DNA from: [Clostridium] saccharolyticum WM1
GTDB taxonomy: Bacteria; Bacillota; Clostridia; Lachnospirales; Lachnospiraceae
Length of the DNA: 64,000 bases
Assembly (NCBI RefSeq): GCF_000144625.1
Contig: NC_014376.1
Coordinates: 1,736,001 to 1,800,000, forward strand
Reading direction: 5' to 3'
This document shows, in pieces, positions 14,840 to 22,596 of the stretch. Numbering within the stretch: the first letter of the stretch is position 1; every line of letters starts with the position of its first letter. The notes beneath the pieces are model-generated. The model saw nothing but the letters and a program-made list of their open reading frames with translations. It was not told the DNA's origin and did not search any database. The position numbers were made by a program, and so were the translations under genes.

Positions 14840-14878
14840 GGAGTCCGGTCTTTTCGAAAAAGACCGGACTCCTTTTTT
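14840..14878 (+). terminator. strong bidirectional terminator
   Basis: A near-perfect stem joins GGAGTCCGGTCTTT (14840-14853) with AAAGACCGGACTCC (14859-14872), flanked by A-run and T-run. It ends rnf on the plus strand and also serves the converging uxaC transcript. Confidence 0.93.
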
Positions 14879-14910
14879 GAACGTCCTGACCAAAGCCCCA
14901 GCTTTAAATA

Positions 14911-16314
14911 TCAGATGTCAAAATTAAAATACTTGACCGTATTGTTATAGGAAATACCCTCAATGATTTCTTTCAGTGCCTCCTGGTCATCCGGATACTC
15001 TCCGTTATCCACCCATCCTCCGATAAGCTCACAAAGGATCCTGCGGAAGTACTCATGTCTTGTATATGATAAGAAGCTTCTGGAATCCGTGAGCATTCCG
15101 ATGAAATTACCAAGGGCTCCTAGGTTTGCCAGAGAAATCATCTGTTCCGTCATGCCTGCCTTATGATCGTTGAACCACCATGCAGAGCCTTGTTGGATCT
15201 TACCGGGGAACTTGCTCTGGAAGCAGCCCAGAATGGTGCCAATGGAAGCATTGTCATTGGGATTTAAGGAGTAAATGATGGTTTTTGGTATCTCGTCGTT
15301 TGCGCTTAATGCATTTAAGAAATCAGCCATTTGCGCGGAAGGAGCATAGTTGTTGATGCAGTCAAAACCAGTATCAGGACCAAGCTTTTCAAACATCAGG
15401 GCGTTGTTGTCACGCTTGCAGCCATAATGAAGCTGCATCACCCAGCCCTTGCGGTTGTATTCCTTTGCAACAAACAGCATGAAGGCGGTCTTGTATTTTA
15501 ACTCCTCTTCCTTTGTGATGGCTTTTCCCGCAAGGCCCTTTGCAAAGATTGCATCAAGTTCCTCTTCCCCGGCAGGTGCATACATGACATATTCAAGCGC
15601 ATGGTCGGATACGCTGCAGCCCTGGCTTGCGAAGAATTCCATACGGTTTTTTAACGCTGTTTTTAAGGAGGCAAAATCCTTGATTCCCACGCCGCTTACA
15701 GCAGATAGTTTTGCCATGTAGGAAGCAAAATCCGGTTTTTCAATGTTCATGGCCTTGTCAGGTCTCCAGGCGGGAAGGACTTTTATTTCAAAGGTGGGGT
15801 CAGCGGCTATTTTCTGATGCCATTCCAGGGAATCGGCAGGGTCATCGGTGGTGCAGATCAGCTTGACATTAGACTGTCTGATGAGATTGCGCACGCTCAT
15901 GGAATCCTCACCAAGCTTTTTATTGCATAAATTCCATACCTCCTCTGCGGTGCTTCCGTTTAAATGACCGGTATAGCCGAAATATCTCTGAAGCTCCAAG
16001 TGGCTCCAGTGATACAGAGGATTGCCGATGAGCTTTGGCAGGGTCTCCGCCCATTTCTGGAATTTTTCACGATCGGAAGCATTCCCGGTAATATACGTTT
16101 CATCAACGCCGCAGGAGCGCATCTGACGCCATTTGTAATGATCGCCCCCTAACCATACCTGGGTGATGGTATCGAACTTCCGGTCTTCGTAGATTTCCTG
16201 CGGATTGATATGGCAGTGATAATCTACGATGGGCATATTTTCTCCATAGGTGTGAAAAAGAGCTTTGGCTGAGTCGGTAGACAGTAAAAAGTCTTTGTCC
16301 ATAAACTGTTTCAT
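14911..16314 (-). CDS. uxaC: glucuronate (uronate) isomerase UxaC
   Basis: UxaC interconverts D-glucuronate with D-fructuronate and D-galacturonate with D-tagaturonate, the first step of hexuronate breakdown in the cytoplasm. The 467-residue length is typical. It belongs to the metal-dependent amidohydrolase superfamily, with DYHCHINP (residues about 31-38) giving the HxH metal ligands; QLHYGCKRDNNA and the WWFNDHKAGM stretch are family-like. TCCTCCTT on the plus strand (16324-16331) is its ribosome site. It is the second gene of a minus-strand operon, 28 nt after the LacI-type regulator. Its product feeds the kdgK-kdgA branch encoded on the other strand; the reductase and dehydratase steps are not in this window. 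Confidence 0.94.
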   Translation of the reverse strand: MKQFMDKDFLLSTDSAKALFHTYGENMPIVDYHCHINPQEIYEDRKFDTITQVWLGGDHYKWRQMRSCGVDETYITGNASDREKFQKWAETLPKLIGNPLYHWSHLELQRYFGYTGHLNGSTAEEVWNLCNKKLGEDSMSVRNLIRQSNVKLICTTDDPADSLEWHQKIAADPTFEIKVLPAWRPDKAMNIEKPDFASYMAKLSAVSGVGIKDFASLKTALKNRMEFFASQGCSVSDHALEYVMYAPAGEEELDAIFAKGLAGKAITKEEELKYKTAFMLFVAKEYNRKGWVMQLHYGCKRDNNALMFEKLGPDTGFDCINNYAPSAQMADFLNALSANDEIPKTIIYSLNPNDNASIGTILGCFQSKFPGKIQQGSAWWFNDHKAGMTEQMISLANLGALGNFIGMLTDSRSFLSYTRHEYFRRILCELIGGWVDNGEYPDDQEALKEIIEGISYNNTVKYFNFDI

Positions 16315-16342
16315 GTTAGAGAGTCCTCCTTGAATATGTGAA

Positions 16343-17344
16343 TTAAAAATCAGTAGTACCTCGTTTCATTAACTCCGGAGTGATGGTGGTTTTCGTTGGT
16401 ACGTTGCCCATCTCCAGTACCTTCATCAGAGTGTTTACCGTGGTGGTGCAAAGGGCTTCCACCTTATTGTCCACGGAAGTGATTTCCGGAGTTGTGCACC
16501 TGGACAGGATGGAGTTGTTGTATCCGATGATGCTTAAATCCTGGGGGATCTTAAGTCCCGCCTTGTCTGCATATTTTACGGCAGCAACGGCTAGAATATC
16601 TTCTGAAGCCAGCACCGCATCAAAATGGACGCCGGAGCGGGAGAGCGTGTCCAGCCGTTCCAAGGCAGCATCCAGGTCTTTGTGGCAGAGCACCATAAGC
16701 TCTTCCCGGATCGCATACCCCGCATCTTTTACGGCAGCCCGGTAGCCGGAAATCTTACGCAAATTGCTGAAGGAGCTTCCGGAATAGAGGTAAAGCACTG
16801 AAGTACGGCCGGAGCGGTAAAGCTGTAAAGCCGCATCATAAACTGCGGCATGGTCGTCACAAACCGTACTGTAGATCTGTTCTCCATTAAGGCTTCCGTT
16901 AACCAGCATAATGGGAAGATCCTTCGCAGCCTCTAAAAGGTAGGCATTGTCCTTTGGCTTTGCTTCTATATAATGGGATCCGGTCAGTATGATGGCGTCC
17001 ACCCGCTTAGAACGTAAAAGCTCTAAATATTTCTTTTTTGTTTCCGGAAGATAGCCGGTACAGCAGAGTATGGAATCATAACCGTTGCCCCTTAGCTCCT
17101 TTTCCAGATAGTAGATGGCTTCCGCCAGCCAGGGGTCGGAAGAATCCGCGCACATGATCCCTATGGTCTTCATGGAATTTAATCCCAGGCTTCTGGCAAA
17201 TACATTGGGGGTATAGCCAAGCTCTTCCATAACGGCAAGGACTCGCTTTCTGGTCTTCTCGCTGACATTGGGATTTCCGTTGATGACACGGGAGACGGTG
17301 GCAATCGATACGTGAGCATGTTTGGAAACATCATAGATATTCAA
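16343..17344 (-). CDS. LacI-family regulator of hexuronate genes
   Basis: The 333-residue protein has a LacI helix-turn-helix (NIYDVSKHAHVSIATVSRVINGNPNVSEKTRKRV, residues 2-35), a hinge helix (PNVFARSLGLN) and a periplasmic-binding-like effector domain, so it should bind a palindromic operator until a sugar acid appears. I choose TTG 17344 as start because GGAGGTGA (17357-17350) is 5 nt away; an ATG six bases earlier would overlap the ribosome site, and the family normally begins just before NIYDV. It is co-transcribed with uxaC. Two TGTAA-N4-TTACA operators, one over its own promoter start, imply autoregulation. Confidence 0.88.
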   Translation of the reverse strand: MNIYDVSKHAHVSIATVSRVINGNPNVSEKTRKRVLAVMEELGYTPNVFARSLGLNSMKTIGIMCADSSDPWLAEAIYYLEKELRGNGYDSILCCTGYLPETKKKYLELLRSKRVDAIILTGSHYIEAKPKDNAYLLEAAKDLPIMLVNGSLNGEQIYSTVCDDHAAVYDAALQLYRSGRTSVLYLYSGSSFSNLRKISGYRAAVKDAGYAIREELMVLCHKDLDAALERLDTLSRSGVHFDAVLASEDILAVAAVKYADKAGLKIPQDLSIIGYNNSILSRCTTPEITSVDNKVEALCTTTVNTLMKVLEMGNVPTKTTITPELMKRGTTDF

Positions 17345-17362
17345 AAGCATCACCTCCGTAAT

Positions 17363-17376
17363 TGTAAGTATTTACA
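17363..17376 (-). promoter_or_regulatory. LacI-type operator 1
   Basis: TGTAAGTATTTACA is a palindrome with TGTAA/TTACA arms placed about 10 bp downstream of the -10 box of the minus-strand promoter. On the opposite strand it differs by one base from operator 2 at 17463-17476. Confidence 0.65.
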
Positions 17377-17386
17377 TACCCAATTT

Positions 17387-17415
17387 ATTATACATAATTA
17401 TGATAAATATTACAA
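17387..17415 (-). promoter_or_regulatory. promoter of the lacI-type gene and uxaC
   Basis: On the minus strand TTGTAA (17415-17410), a 17-bp spacer and TATAAT (17392-17387) form a good sigma-A promoter. The start point falls at the edge of operator 1. Confidence 0.75.
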
Positions 17416-17462
17416 TCCCTGATTTACGGAAATCAAAGAATATGAAAAAACCCCATGTATTT

Positions 17463-17476
17463 TGTAAACACTTACA
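17463..17476 (+). promoter_or_regulatory. LacI-type operator 2
   Basis: TGTAAACACTTACA lies exactly 100 bp from operator 1, in inverted orientation and with one base difference. The spacing would allow a DNA loop between two repressor dimers. Confidence 0.6.
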
Positions 17477-17480
17477 AAAG

Positions 17481-17497
17481 TTTCGTATATGCGAAAA
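17481..17497 (+). promoter_or_regulatory. IclR/KdgR-type operator upstream of its own gene
   Basis: TTTCGTATATGCGAAAA is a near-perfect palindrome 5 bp upstream of the -35 box of the IclR gene. A matching TTCGTATATACGAA occurs before kdgA at 18391-18404. Confidence 0.65.
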
Positions 17498-17502
17498 TCA
17501 TC

Positions 17503-17532
17503 TTGCTTTTTCTCCGTTTCCAGGAGTATACT
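17503..17532 (+). promoter_or_regulatory. promoter of the IclR-family gene
   Basis: TTGCTT (17503-17508), an 18-bp spacer and TATACT (17527-17532) lie 25 bp before the ATG. Confidence 0.6.
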
Positions 17533-17557
17533 AGGACATAGAAATGGAGGCAAAACC

Positions 17558-18319
17558 ATGAAACTAAATAGAACCACACAAAGAACCGTGGAGATCTTAA
17601 AGCTGATCTCCAGAACGTCCGAAGGGGCTACTTTGGATGATCTCTGCGAAAAGCTGGGCTTACCTAAGACCAGTGCCTACGATATCGTAACAACCCTTGC
17701 CGAAATGGGCATGGTAAATGTGACAAGGGGGCAGAAGCAAAAATTTACCATAGGCCTGATGGCCTACCGCATCGGCGTTAATTATACCAACAATCTGGAT
17801 TTTATAGGAATTATTGAGCCGGTGCTTAAGGCTTTTTCAAAGGAAGTTGGAAAAACAGTGTTTTTTGGAATTCCCTCGGATCATCATGTGGTTTACATAT
17901 GTAAGTTCGAACCGGAGAATCCTATTATTACCACAGCCACCGTTGGTTCGAAAAATCCCATGTACTGCACCTCGCTTGGAAAGGTGATTCTTGCCTACAG
18001 CAGCGAGGAGGCAAGGGAACAGATGATTAACCGGCTGAAATTCATACAATTTACGGAACGGACCATCAAAAACAGGGGACAGCTGCTTGAAGAACTGAAA
18101 AAGGTCCGGGAGAGAGGATATGCTTTTGACGCCAGGGAAATGGAGGAGCATATGCAGTGCGTGGGCGCACCGGTTTTTGACCGTGATGGAAACGTGCTGG
18201 GGGCCATCAGCATCTCCAGCCTATATAAACCTTCCGATGATTATGAGGCTTTGGGACAGCTGGTTTCAAGGAAGGGGATGGAGGTTTCCCGTTTGTTAGG
18301 ATTTCTTGGAAAAATATAA
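17558..18319 (+). CDS. IclR-family regulator (KdgR-like)
   Basis: The 253-residue protein has an N-terminal winged helix-turn-helix (residues about 8-65; TLDDLCEKLGLPKTSAYDIVTTLAEMGMV) and the IclR effector domain (about 80-250). IclR members such as KdgR bind 2-keto-3-deoxygluconate (KDG) and control pectin and hexuronate genes; the position before kdgA and kdgK supports that role here. ATG 17558 follows TGGAGG (17545-17550) at 7 nt; a longer frame opening at 17489 starts inside the operator. Palindromes resembling TTTCGTATATACGAAA occur before this gene and before kdgA, and are its likely targets. Confidence 0.88.
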   Translation: MKLNRTTQRTVEILKLISRTSEGATLDDLCEKLGLPKTSAYDIVTTLAEMGMVNVTRGQKQKFTIGLMAYRIGVNYTNNLDFIGIIEPVLKAFSKEVGKTVFFGIPSDHHVVYICKFEPENPIITTATVGSKNPMYCTSLGKVILAYSSEEAREQMINRLKFIQFTERTIKNRGQLLEELKKVRERGYAFDAREMEEHMQCVGAPVFDRDGNVLGAISISSLYKPSDDYEALGQLVSRKGMEVSRLLGFLGKI

Positions 18320-18329
18320 GGAATACCTG

Positions 18330-18358
18330 TTGACAAAACCGCTGGAAACGATTAATAT
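18330..18358 (+). promoter_or_regulatory. promoter of the kdgA-kdgK operon
   Basis: TTGACA (18330-18335), a 17-bp spacer and TAATAT (18353-18358) form a sigma-A promoter just after the IclR gene stop. The operator at 18391-18404 lies some 25 bp downstream of the start point, suited to road-block repression. Confidence 0.7.
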
Positions 18359-18390
18359 TTCAGGTATAGGAATCGTAAATATGAAATTAA

Positions 18391-18404
18391 TTCGTATATA
18401 CGAA
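18391..18404 (+). promoter_or_regulatory. KdgR-type operator before kdgA
   Basis: TTCGTATATACGAA is a perfect 14-bp palindrome between the kdgA promoter and its ribosome site, and shares 13 of 14 bases with the site before the IclR gene. Confidence 0.7.
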
Positions 18405-18429
18405 AATAAAAAAGGAGAGAAGAAGGATA

Positions 18430-19080
18430 ATGAAAAAAGAACAGGTTTTATCAAAGATGAAAAAAGACTGTCTGGTTGCTGTTGTTCGCGCAAAAGACTT
18501 TGAGCAGGGCGAAAAGGTAGTTGATGCCATCATTGCTGGCGGCATCAATTTCATTGAAATCACTATGACTATGGATGAAGGAAATCCAATTGAATTCATC
18601 GCAAAAATGTCTGAAAAATATAGAAAAAATGCAGATGTGGTTATTGGAGCAGGTACGGTTCTTGACCCGGAGACAGCAAGAGCTGCTATCCTTGCAGGGG
18701 CAAACTACGTTGTAAGCCCCGGCTTAAACGTTGAGACGATTAAGCTGTGCAACCGTTACAGAGTGCCTATGCTTCCAGGTGTTATGACGCCAACCGAAGC
18801 AATTACAGCATTGGAGTGCGGCTGTGACGTGATCAAGATCTTCCCAGGCAACATCATGGGACCGGAAGCGATCAGCTCCTTTAAAGGCCCCCTTCCCCAG
18901 GGTGACTTCATGCCATCCGGCGGTGTTGACGTTGATAACGTGGATAAGTGGATCAAGGCAGGAGCTTATGCCGTTGGTACCGGAAGCAGCCTGACAAAGG
19001 GCGCCAAGACCGGTGATTTTGCCGCAGTTACAGCAAAGGCAAAGGAATTCGTTGAGGCAGTGGCCGCTGCACGTAAATAA
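18430..19080 (+). CDS. kdgA: KDPG / 4-hydroxy-2-oxoglutarate aldolase
   Basis: This class I aldolase splits 2-keto-3-deoxy-6-phosphogluconate into pyruvate and glyceraldehyde 3-phosphate, the last step of hexuronate breakdown before glycolysis. The 216-residue TIM barrel shows the catalytic Glu in FIEITMT (residues about 41-47) and the Schiff-base Lys in CDVIKIFPGN (about 134-143). ATG 18430 follows the AAAGGAGAGAAG region. It is the first gene of a kdgA-kdgK operon, 49 nt before kdgK, with its own promoter and a KdgR-like operator. In E. coli the same enzyme is Eda. Confidence 0.94.
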   Translation: MKKEQVLSKMKKDCLVAVVRAKDFEQGEKVVDAIIAGGINFIEITMTMDEGNPIEFIAKMSEKYRKNADVVIGAGTVLDPETARAAILAGANYVVSPGLNVETIKLCNRYRVPMLPGVMTPTEAITALECGCDVIKIFPGNIMGPEAISSFKGPLPQGDFMPSGGVDVDNVDKWIKAGAYAVGTGSSLTKGAKTGDFAAVTAKAKEFVEAVAAARK

Positions 19081-19129
19081 GAAAAGCTCATAATAAAACA
19101 ATAATAGAATCTTAGGGAGAAAATAGAAA

Positions 19130-20161
19130 ATGGCAAAACTTGTGACCATGGGCGAGATCATGTTAAGATTATCTACCCCAAATAATGAAAAATTGATCCA
19201 GGCAGATGAGTTTGATGTAAACTATGGAGGCGGCGAAGCTAACGTAGCTGTTTCTCTGGCTAACTATGGACATGACGTACAGTTTGTGACAGCAGTTCCC
19301 AAGAACCCAATCGGCGAGTGTGCAGTAGCAGCTTTAAGAAAATACAACGTAGGAACAAAGCACATTGCAAGATGCGGAGAAAGACTTGGTATTTACTTTT
19401 TAGAGACAGGCTCCGCCATGAGAGCATCTGCTGTTGTATATGACAGAGCGCATTCCTCCATTGCAACCGCAACTGCAGCAAATTTTGACTTTGATGAGAT
19501 CTTTAAAGATGCAGAATGGTTTCATTTCACAGGAATCACACCTGCTGTAAGCGATGAGGCGGCAGAGCTGACTGAGGCGGCTTTAAAGGCAGCCAAGGCT
19601 CACGGTGTAACCGTTTCAGTGGACTTAAACTTCCGTAAGAAATTATGGTCTTCTGAAAAGGCTCAGAAGGTTATGACGAACCTGATGCAGTACGTGGACG
19701 TATGTATCGGAAACGAAGAGGATGCAGAAAAGGTTCTTGGCTTTAAGCCAGGCAATACCGATGTAACTTCCGGCGAGCTGGAATTACAGGGTTATGTAGA
19801 TATCTTCAATCAGATGATTGATAAGTTTAACTTCAAATATGTGGTCAGCTCCTTACGTGAGAGCTTCTCAGCTTCTGACAATGGCTGGTCTGCATGCATC
19901 ATGGATGGTGCAACACGTGAATTCTATCATTCTAAAAAATACCGTGTCACTCCCATTGTAGACCGTGTAGGCGGCGGTGATTCCTTTGCAGCAGGCGTGA
20001 TCTGCGGACTGGTTGACGGTAAGGATTTTAAGGGTGCCTTGGAATATGCGGTTGCAGCTTCCGCATTAAAGCACACCATCCCGGGAGACTTCAATCTGGT
20101 AACCAGAGAAGATGTGGAAACCTTGGCAGGGGGCGACGGCTCAGGACGTGTTCAGAGATAA
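19130..20161 (+). CDS. kdgK: 2-keto-3-deoxygluconate kinase
   Basis: KdgK phosphorylates 2-keto-3-deoxygluconate with ATP to make KDPG, the substrate of the aldolase encoded just upstream. The 343-residue protein is a PfkB/ribokinase-fold sugar kinase: the GGGEANVAVSLANYG segment (residues about 30-44) binds sugar, and VDRVGGGDSFAAGVI (about 279-293) has the catalytic Asp and anion hole. The start is ATG 19130 after GGGAGAAAA. A second, more divergent kinase of the same family follows 113 nt later. Confidence 0.9.
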   Translation: MAKLVTMGEIMLRLSTPNNEKLIQADEFDVNYGGGEANVAVSLANYGHDVQFVTAVPKNPIGECAVAALRKYNVGTKHIARCGERLGIYFLETGSAMRASAVVYDRAHSSIATATAANFDFDEIFKDAEWFHFTGITPAVSDEAAELTEAALKAAKAHGVTVSVDLNFRKKLWSSEKAQKVMTNLMQYVDVCIGNEEDAEKVLGFKPGNTDVTSGELELQGYVDIFNQMIDKFNFKYVVSSLRESFSASDNGWSACIMDGATREFYHSKKYRVTPIVDRVGGGDSFAAGVICGLVDGKDFKGALEYAVAASALKHTIPGDFNLVTREDVETLAGGDGSGRVQR

Positions 20162-20222
20162 TTAATAAAAAGAAGTTCGATTTGCCTGGCGGCTCATCGA
20201 ACGGCTATGCGCCAAAGAGATG

Positions 20223-20245
20223 GGGAGTCATGAGAAATGACTCCC
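20223..20245 (+). repeat. intercistronic hairpin between the two kinases
   Basis: GGGAGTCAT (20223-20231) and ATGACTCCC (20237-20245) form a 9-bp stem with a five-base loop, followed by TATTT. The weak T-run suggests partial termination or mRNA stabilisation between the kinase genes rather than a full stop. Confidence 0.5.
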
Positions 20246-20274
20246 TATTTGAAAATAATGGAGGAAAGTTCAAG

Positions 20275-21300
20275 ATGAGTGACAGACCTTTTGATTTACT
20301 GAGCCTGGGGGAACTGCTGTTACGCTTATCCCCGGCAGGAGTGGAGCGGCTTGTCCGGGGAGATACCTTTCAAAAGCAGGTAGGCGGAGCGGAATTAAAC
20401 GTTGCCGTCGGCGCTGCGCTTTTAGGCCTTCATACCGGTGTGGTTACCCAGCTTCCGTTGAATGACATAGGAAATTTTGTGAAGAATAAAGTCCGTTCTT
20501 ACGGGATCAGTGATGACTATTTTGTTTACGACAACAGCTTAAGTGCCAGGCTGGGGCTTTATTATTATGAATATGGGGCTTATCCAAGAAAGCCAAAGGT
20601 TATTTATGACAGAAAGAACAGTTCCTTTGTTCAGATCAGCACTACTTCCTTTCCCGAGGAAATGTATCGGGCGACCACCTGTTTCCACACCACAGGCATT
20701 ACTCTGGCTTTGTGTGAGAATACCAGGAAAACAGCTGTCGATATGATTAAAAAGTTTAAGGAGTCAGGGACTATTATATCCTTTGATGTGAATTTCAGGG
20801 GAAATCTCTGGACGGGAGAGGAAGCCAGAGCGTGTATTGAACAGATTCTGCCCTATGTGGATATATTCTTCTGTTCCGAAGAAACCGCCAGGCTGACATT
20901 TAAGAAGGAAGGGACTGTAAAGGAAATGATGAAAAGCTTTACGGAAGAATACCCTGTTTCTGTTGTTGCCTCGACACAAAGGATTGTACACAGCCCCAAA
21001 AGCCATACCTTTGGCTCCGTAATCTACGATGCATCCAGAAAGGAATATTACGAGGAAGAACCGTACCGCAACATAGATGTTGTGGACCGGATCGGAAGCG
21101 GAGATGCTTATATTGCAGGAGCCCTTTACGGCCTTTTAAGCAGCGGTGGCGACTGCATGAAGGCCGTTCGGTACGGCAATGCGGCGGCTGCCTTAAAGAA
21201 TACCATACCGGGAGATCTTCCCACCTCTGATTTAAGTGAGGTCAATGCGGTTATAAAAGACCATAATGACAAAGGCCCTCAGAGCGAGATGAGCAGATAA
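20275..21300 (+). CDS. second PfkB-family sugar kinase, KdgK paralogue
   Basis: The 341-residue protein starts with MSDRPFDLLSLGELLLRLSP and keeps the PfkB elements: VGGAELNVAVGAALLGL for substrate and VDRIGSGDAYIAGALYGLL with the catalytic Asp (residues about 277-295). Several positions differ from the kdgK upstream (for example RIGSGDA versus RVGGGDS), so it may act on another keto-deoxy acid or on ketodeoxygalactonate, or be a second KDG kinase. The start is ATG 20275 with GGAGG (20260-20264); the longer frame from 20182 runs through a hairpin and has no ribosome site. It is likely co-transcribed with kdgA-kdgK and ends at a terminator. Confidence 0.82.
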   Translation: MSDRPFDLLSLGELLLRLSPAGVERLVRGDTFQKQVGGAELNVAVGAALLGLHTGVVTQLPLNDIGNFVKNKVRSYGISDDYFVYDNSLSARLGLYYYEYGAYPRKPKVIYDRKNSSFVQISTTSFPEEMYRATTCFHTTGITLALCENTRKTAVDMIKKFKESGTIISFDVNFRGNLWTGEEARACIEQILPYVDIFFCSEETARLTFKKEGTVKEMMKSFTEEYPVSVVASTQRIVHSPKSHTFGSVIYDASRKEYYEEEPYRNIDVVDRIGSGDAYIAGALYGLLSSGGDCMKAVRYGNAAAALKNTIPGDLPTSDLSEVNAVIKDHNDKGPQSEMSR

Positions 21301-21318
21301 GTCATAAAATAAGGGAAA

Positions 21319-21352
21319 AAGGCAGGATTTTAAAGATTCTGCCTTGTTTTTA
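21319..21352 (+). terminator. rho-independent terminator
   Basis: AAGGCAG (21319-21325) pairs with CTGCCTT (21339-21345), with further A-T pairing inside, and TTTTT follows. It closes the kdg operon. Confidence 0.8.
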
Positions 21353-21506
21353 ATATAAGCAGGAAAGTGTCACCCGAGCCGAAAAAGGTGATCAAGGGGC
21401 GCAAAACGAAAAAAGAAAAATGAAATAACAGCAAGTAAAATCAAGCAGTAATCTCTCTATTGCTTTATAATAAATGCAGGGTGATTGAAAAGAGGTGAAC
21501 GAATGT

Positions 21507-22493
21507 ATGTACGAGTGGCAGAGACAAATTCAAATAATCGTTGATGAAATTGACAAATGTATAAAAAGTTATAATGATGAAGCCTTGACACTACGTGTTC
21601 TTTCTCGCAGGCTGGGTTATTCCGAATTTTATACAACGAGAAAATTCAAAGAAATTTCGGGTATGCAATTTAGGGATTATCTGCGGCTTAGAAAATTAGC
21701 CTTTGCACTAAAAGAGGTTCGTGACAGTGAAAAAAGCATTTTGGATATTGCCTTTGATTATGGCTTTTCATCCCATGAAGCTTTTACCAGAGCTTTCAAG
21801 GGAGCATATGGCGTAACTCCAAGGGAATATCGAAAAAAGCCTAATCCTGTCGTACTTCGTACAAAAATAAACCCTTTCGACCGCTACTTTTTAGGACTGG
21901 GAGAGATTGGAATGATGAAATCTACAGATGATGTTAAAATTTATTTTGTAACCATTCCCGCACACAAATTTTTACACATTAAAAACTATGAGAGTAATGG
22001 GTATTGGGATTTCTGGCAAAAGCAAAGTCTTATACCGGGACAGGACTGCGATACAATCTGCGGCTTACTCGATAGTATCAAGGGAAAATTGGATGACGAT
22101 GGTGGGAGCGAAACTAACGGCGGCGGCGGTCAGGTTATGGCGTACATGAATGACCCGGACGGCAGACTTTGTGATTGGGGGATCCCCCGTACGGAGTGTT
22201 ATGGTGTACGTCTTCCTTTTGATTATCAAGGCGAAGTACCGACGCAAATGCTTATGATTGATGTTCCCGAGGCCGAGTATATTGTTTTTGAACACGGGCC
22301 GTTTGATTACGAGCAGGAAAATCGCAGTGTGGAGGAAACGATAGAAAAGGCTATGGCAACTTTTGATTTTGCAGGCACCGGTTACTGCTTTGATACTTCC
22401 CCAGGTAGATTAATTTACTTATATTTTAATCCCGAACAGTATTTCAAGTATATCAGACCAGTGCGGCTAAATAATATTGTCAAGTCAATGTAA
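21507..22493 (+). CDS. AraC-family regulator with C-terminal effector domain
   Basis: The 328-residue protein has the AraC double helix-turn-helix at the N-terminus (residues about 5-108; LTLRVLSRRLGYSEFYTTRKFKE and then DIAFDYGFSSHEAFTRAFKGAYGVTPREYRK), unlike most family members where it is C-terminal. The remaining 200 residues look like a GyrI/effector-binding type ligand domain. GAGGTGA (21492-21498) lies 8 nt before ATG 21507; GTG 21495 sits inside that ribosome site and is rejected. It is a single gene between two terminators and is not obviously tied to the hexuronate or tryptophan loci beside it. Ligand and targets are unknown. Confidence 0.85.
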   Translation: MYEWQRQIQIIVDEIDKCIKSYNDEALTLRVLSRRLGYSEFYTTRKFKEISGMQFRDYLRLRKLAFALKEVRDSEKSILDIAFDYGFSSHEAFTRAFKGAYGVTPREYRKKPNPVVLRTKINPFDRYFLGLGEIGMMKSTDDVKIYFVTIPAHKFLHIKNYESNGYWDFWQKQSLIPGQDCDTICGLLDSIKGKLDDDGGSETNGGGGQVMAYMNDPDGRLCDWGIPRTECYGVRLPFDYQGEVPTQMLMIDVPEAEYIVFEHGPFDYEQENRSVEETIEKAMATFDFAGTGYCFDTSPGRLIYLYFNPEQYFKYIRPVRLNNIVKSM

Positions 22494-22517
22494 ACAGCGA
22501 AAAACCACCTTAAAGAA

Positions 22518-22556
22518 AAGCCCTGTTCAATTTTAGATTGAACAGGGCTTAAGTTT
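22518..22556 (+). terminator. convergent terminator
   Basis: AAGCCCTGTTCAAT (22518-22531) and ATTGAACAGGGCTT (22537-22550) form a perfect 14-bp stem with a five-base loop. It lies between convergent genes and can serve both strands; T-rich sequence follows on either side. Confidence 0.85.
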
Positions 22557-22596
22557 CTTAAAGAATATGCAGGGTGGTCTTAACTGGATCAATCCT

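Noticed and set aside
17345..17353. GTG or ATG start of the LacI-type gene
   Set aside because: Both overlap or touch the GGAGGTGA ribosome site; TTG 17344 has ideal spacing and matches the family N-terminus.
21495..21506. GTG start for the AraC-family gene
   Set aside because: It lies inside the AGAGGTGA ribosome site; ATG 21507 is 8 nt downstream of that site.
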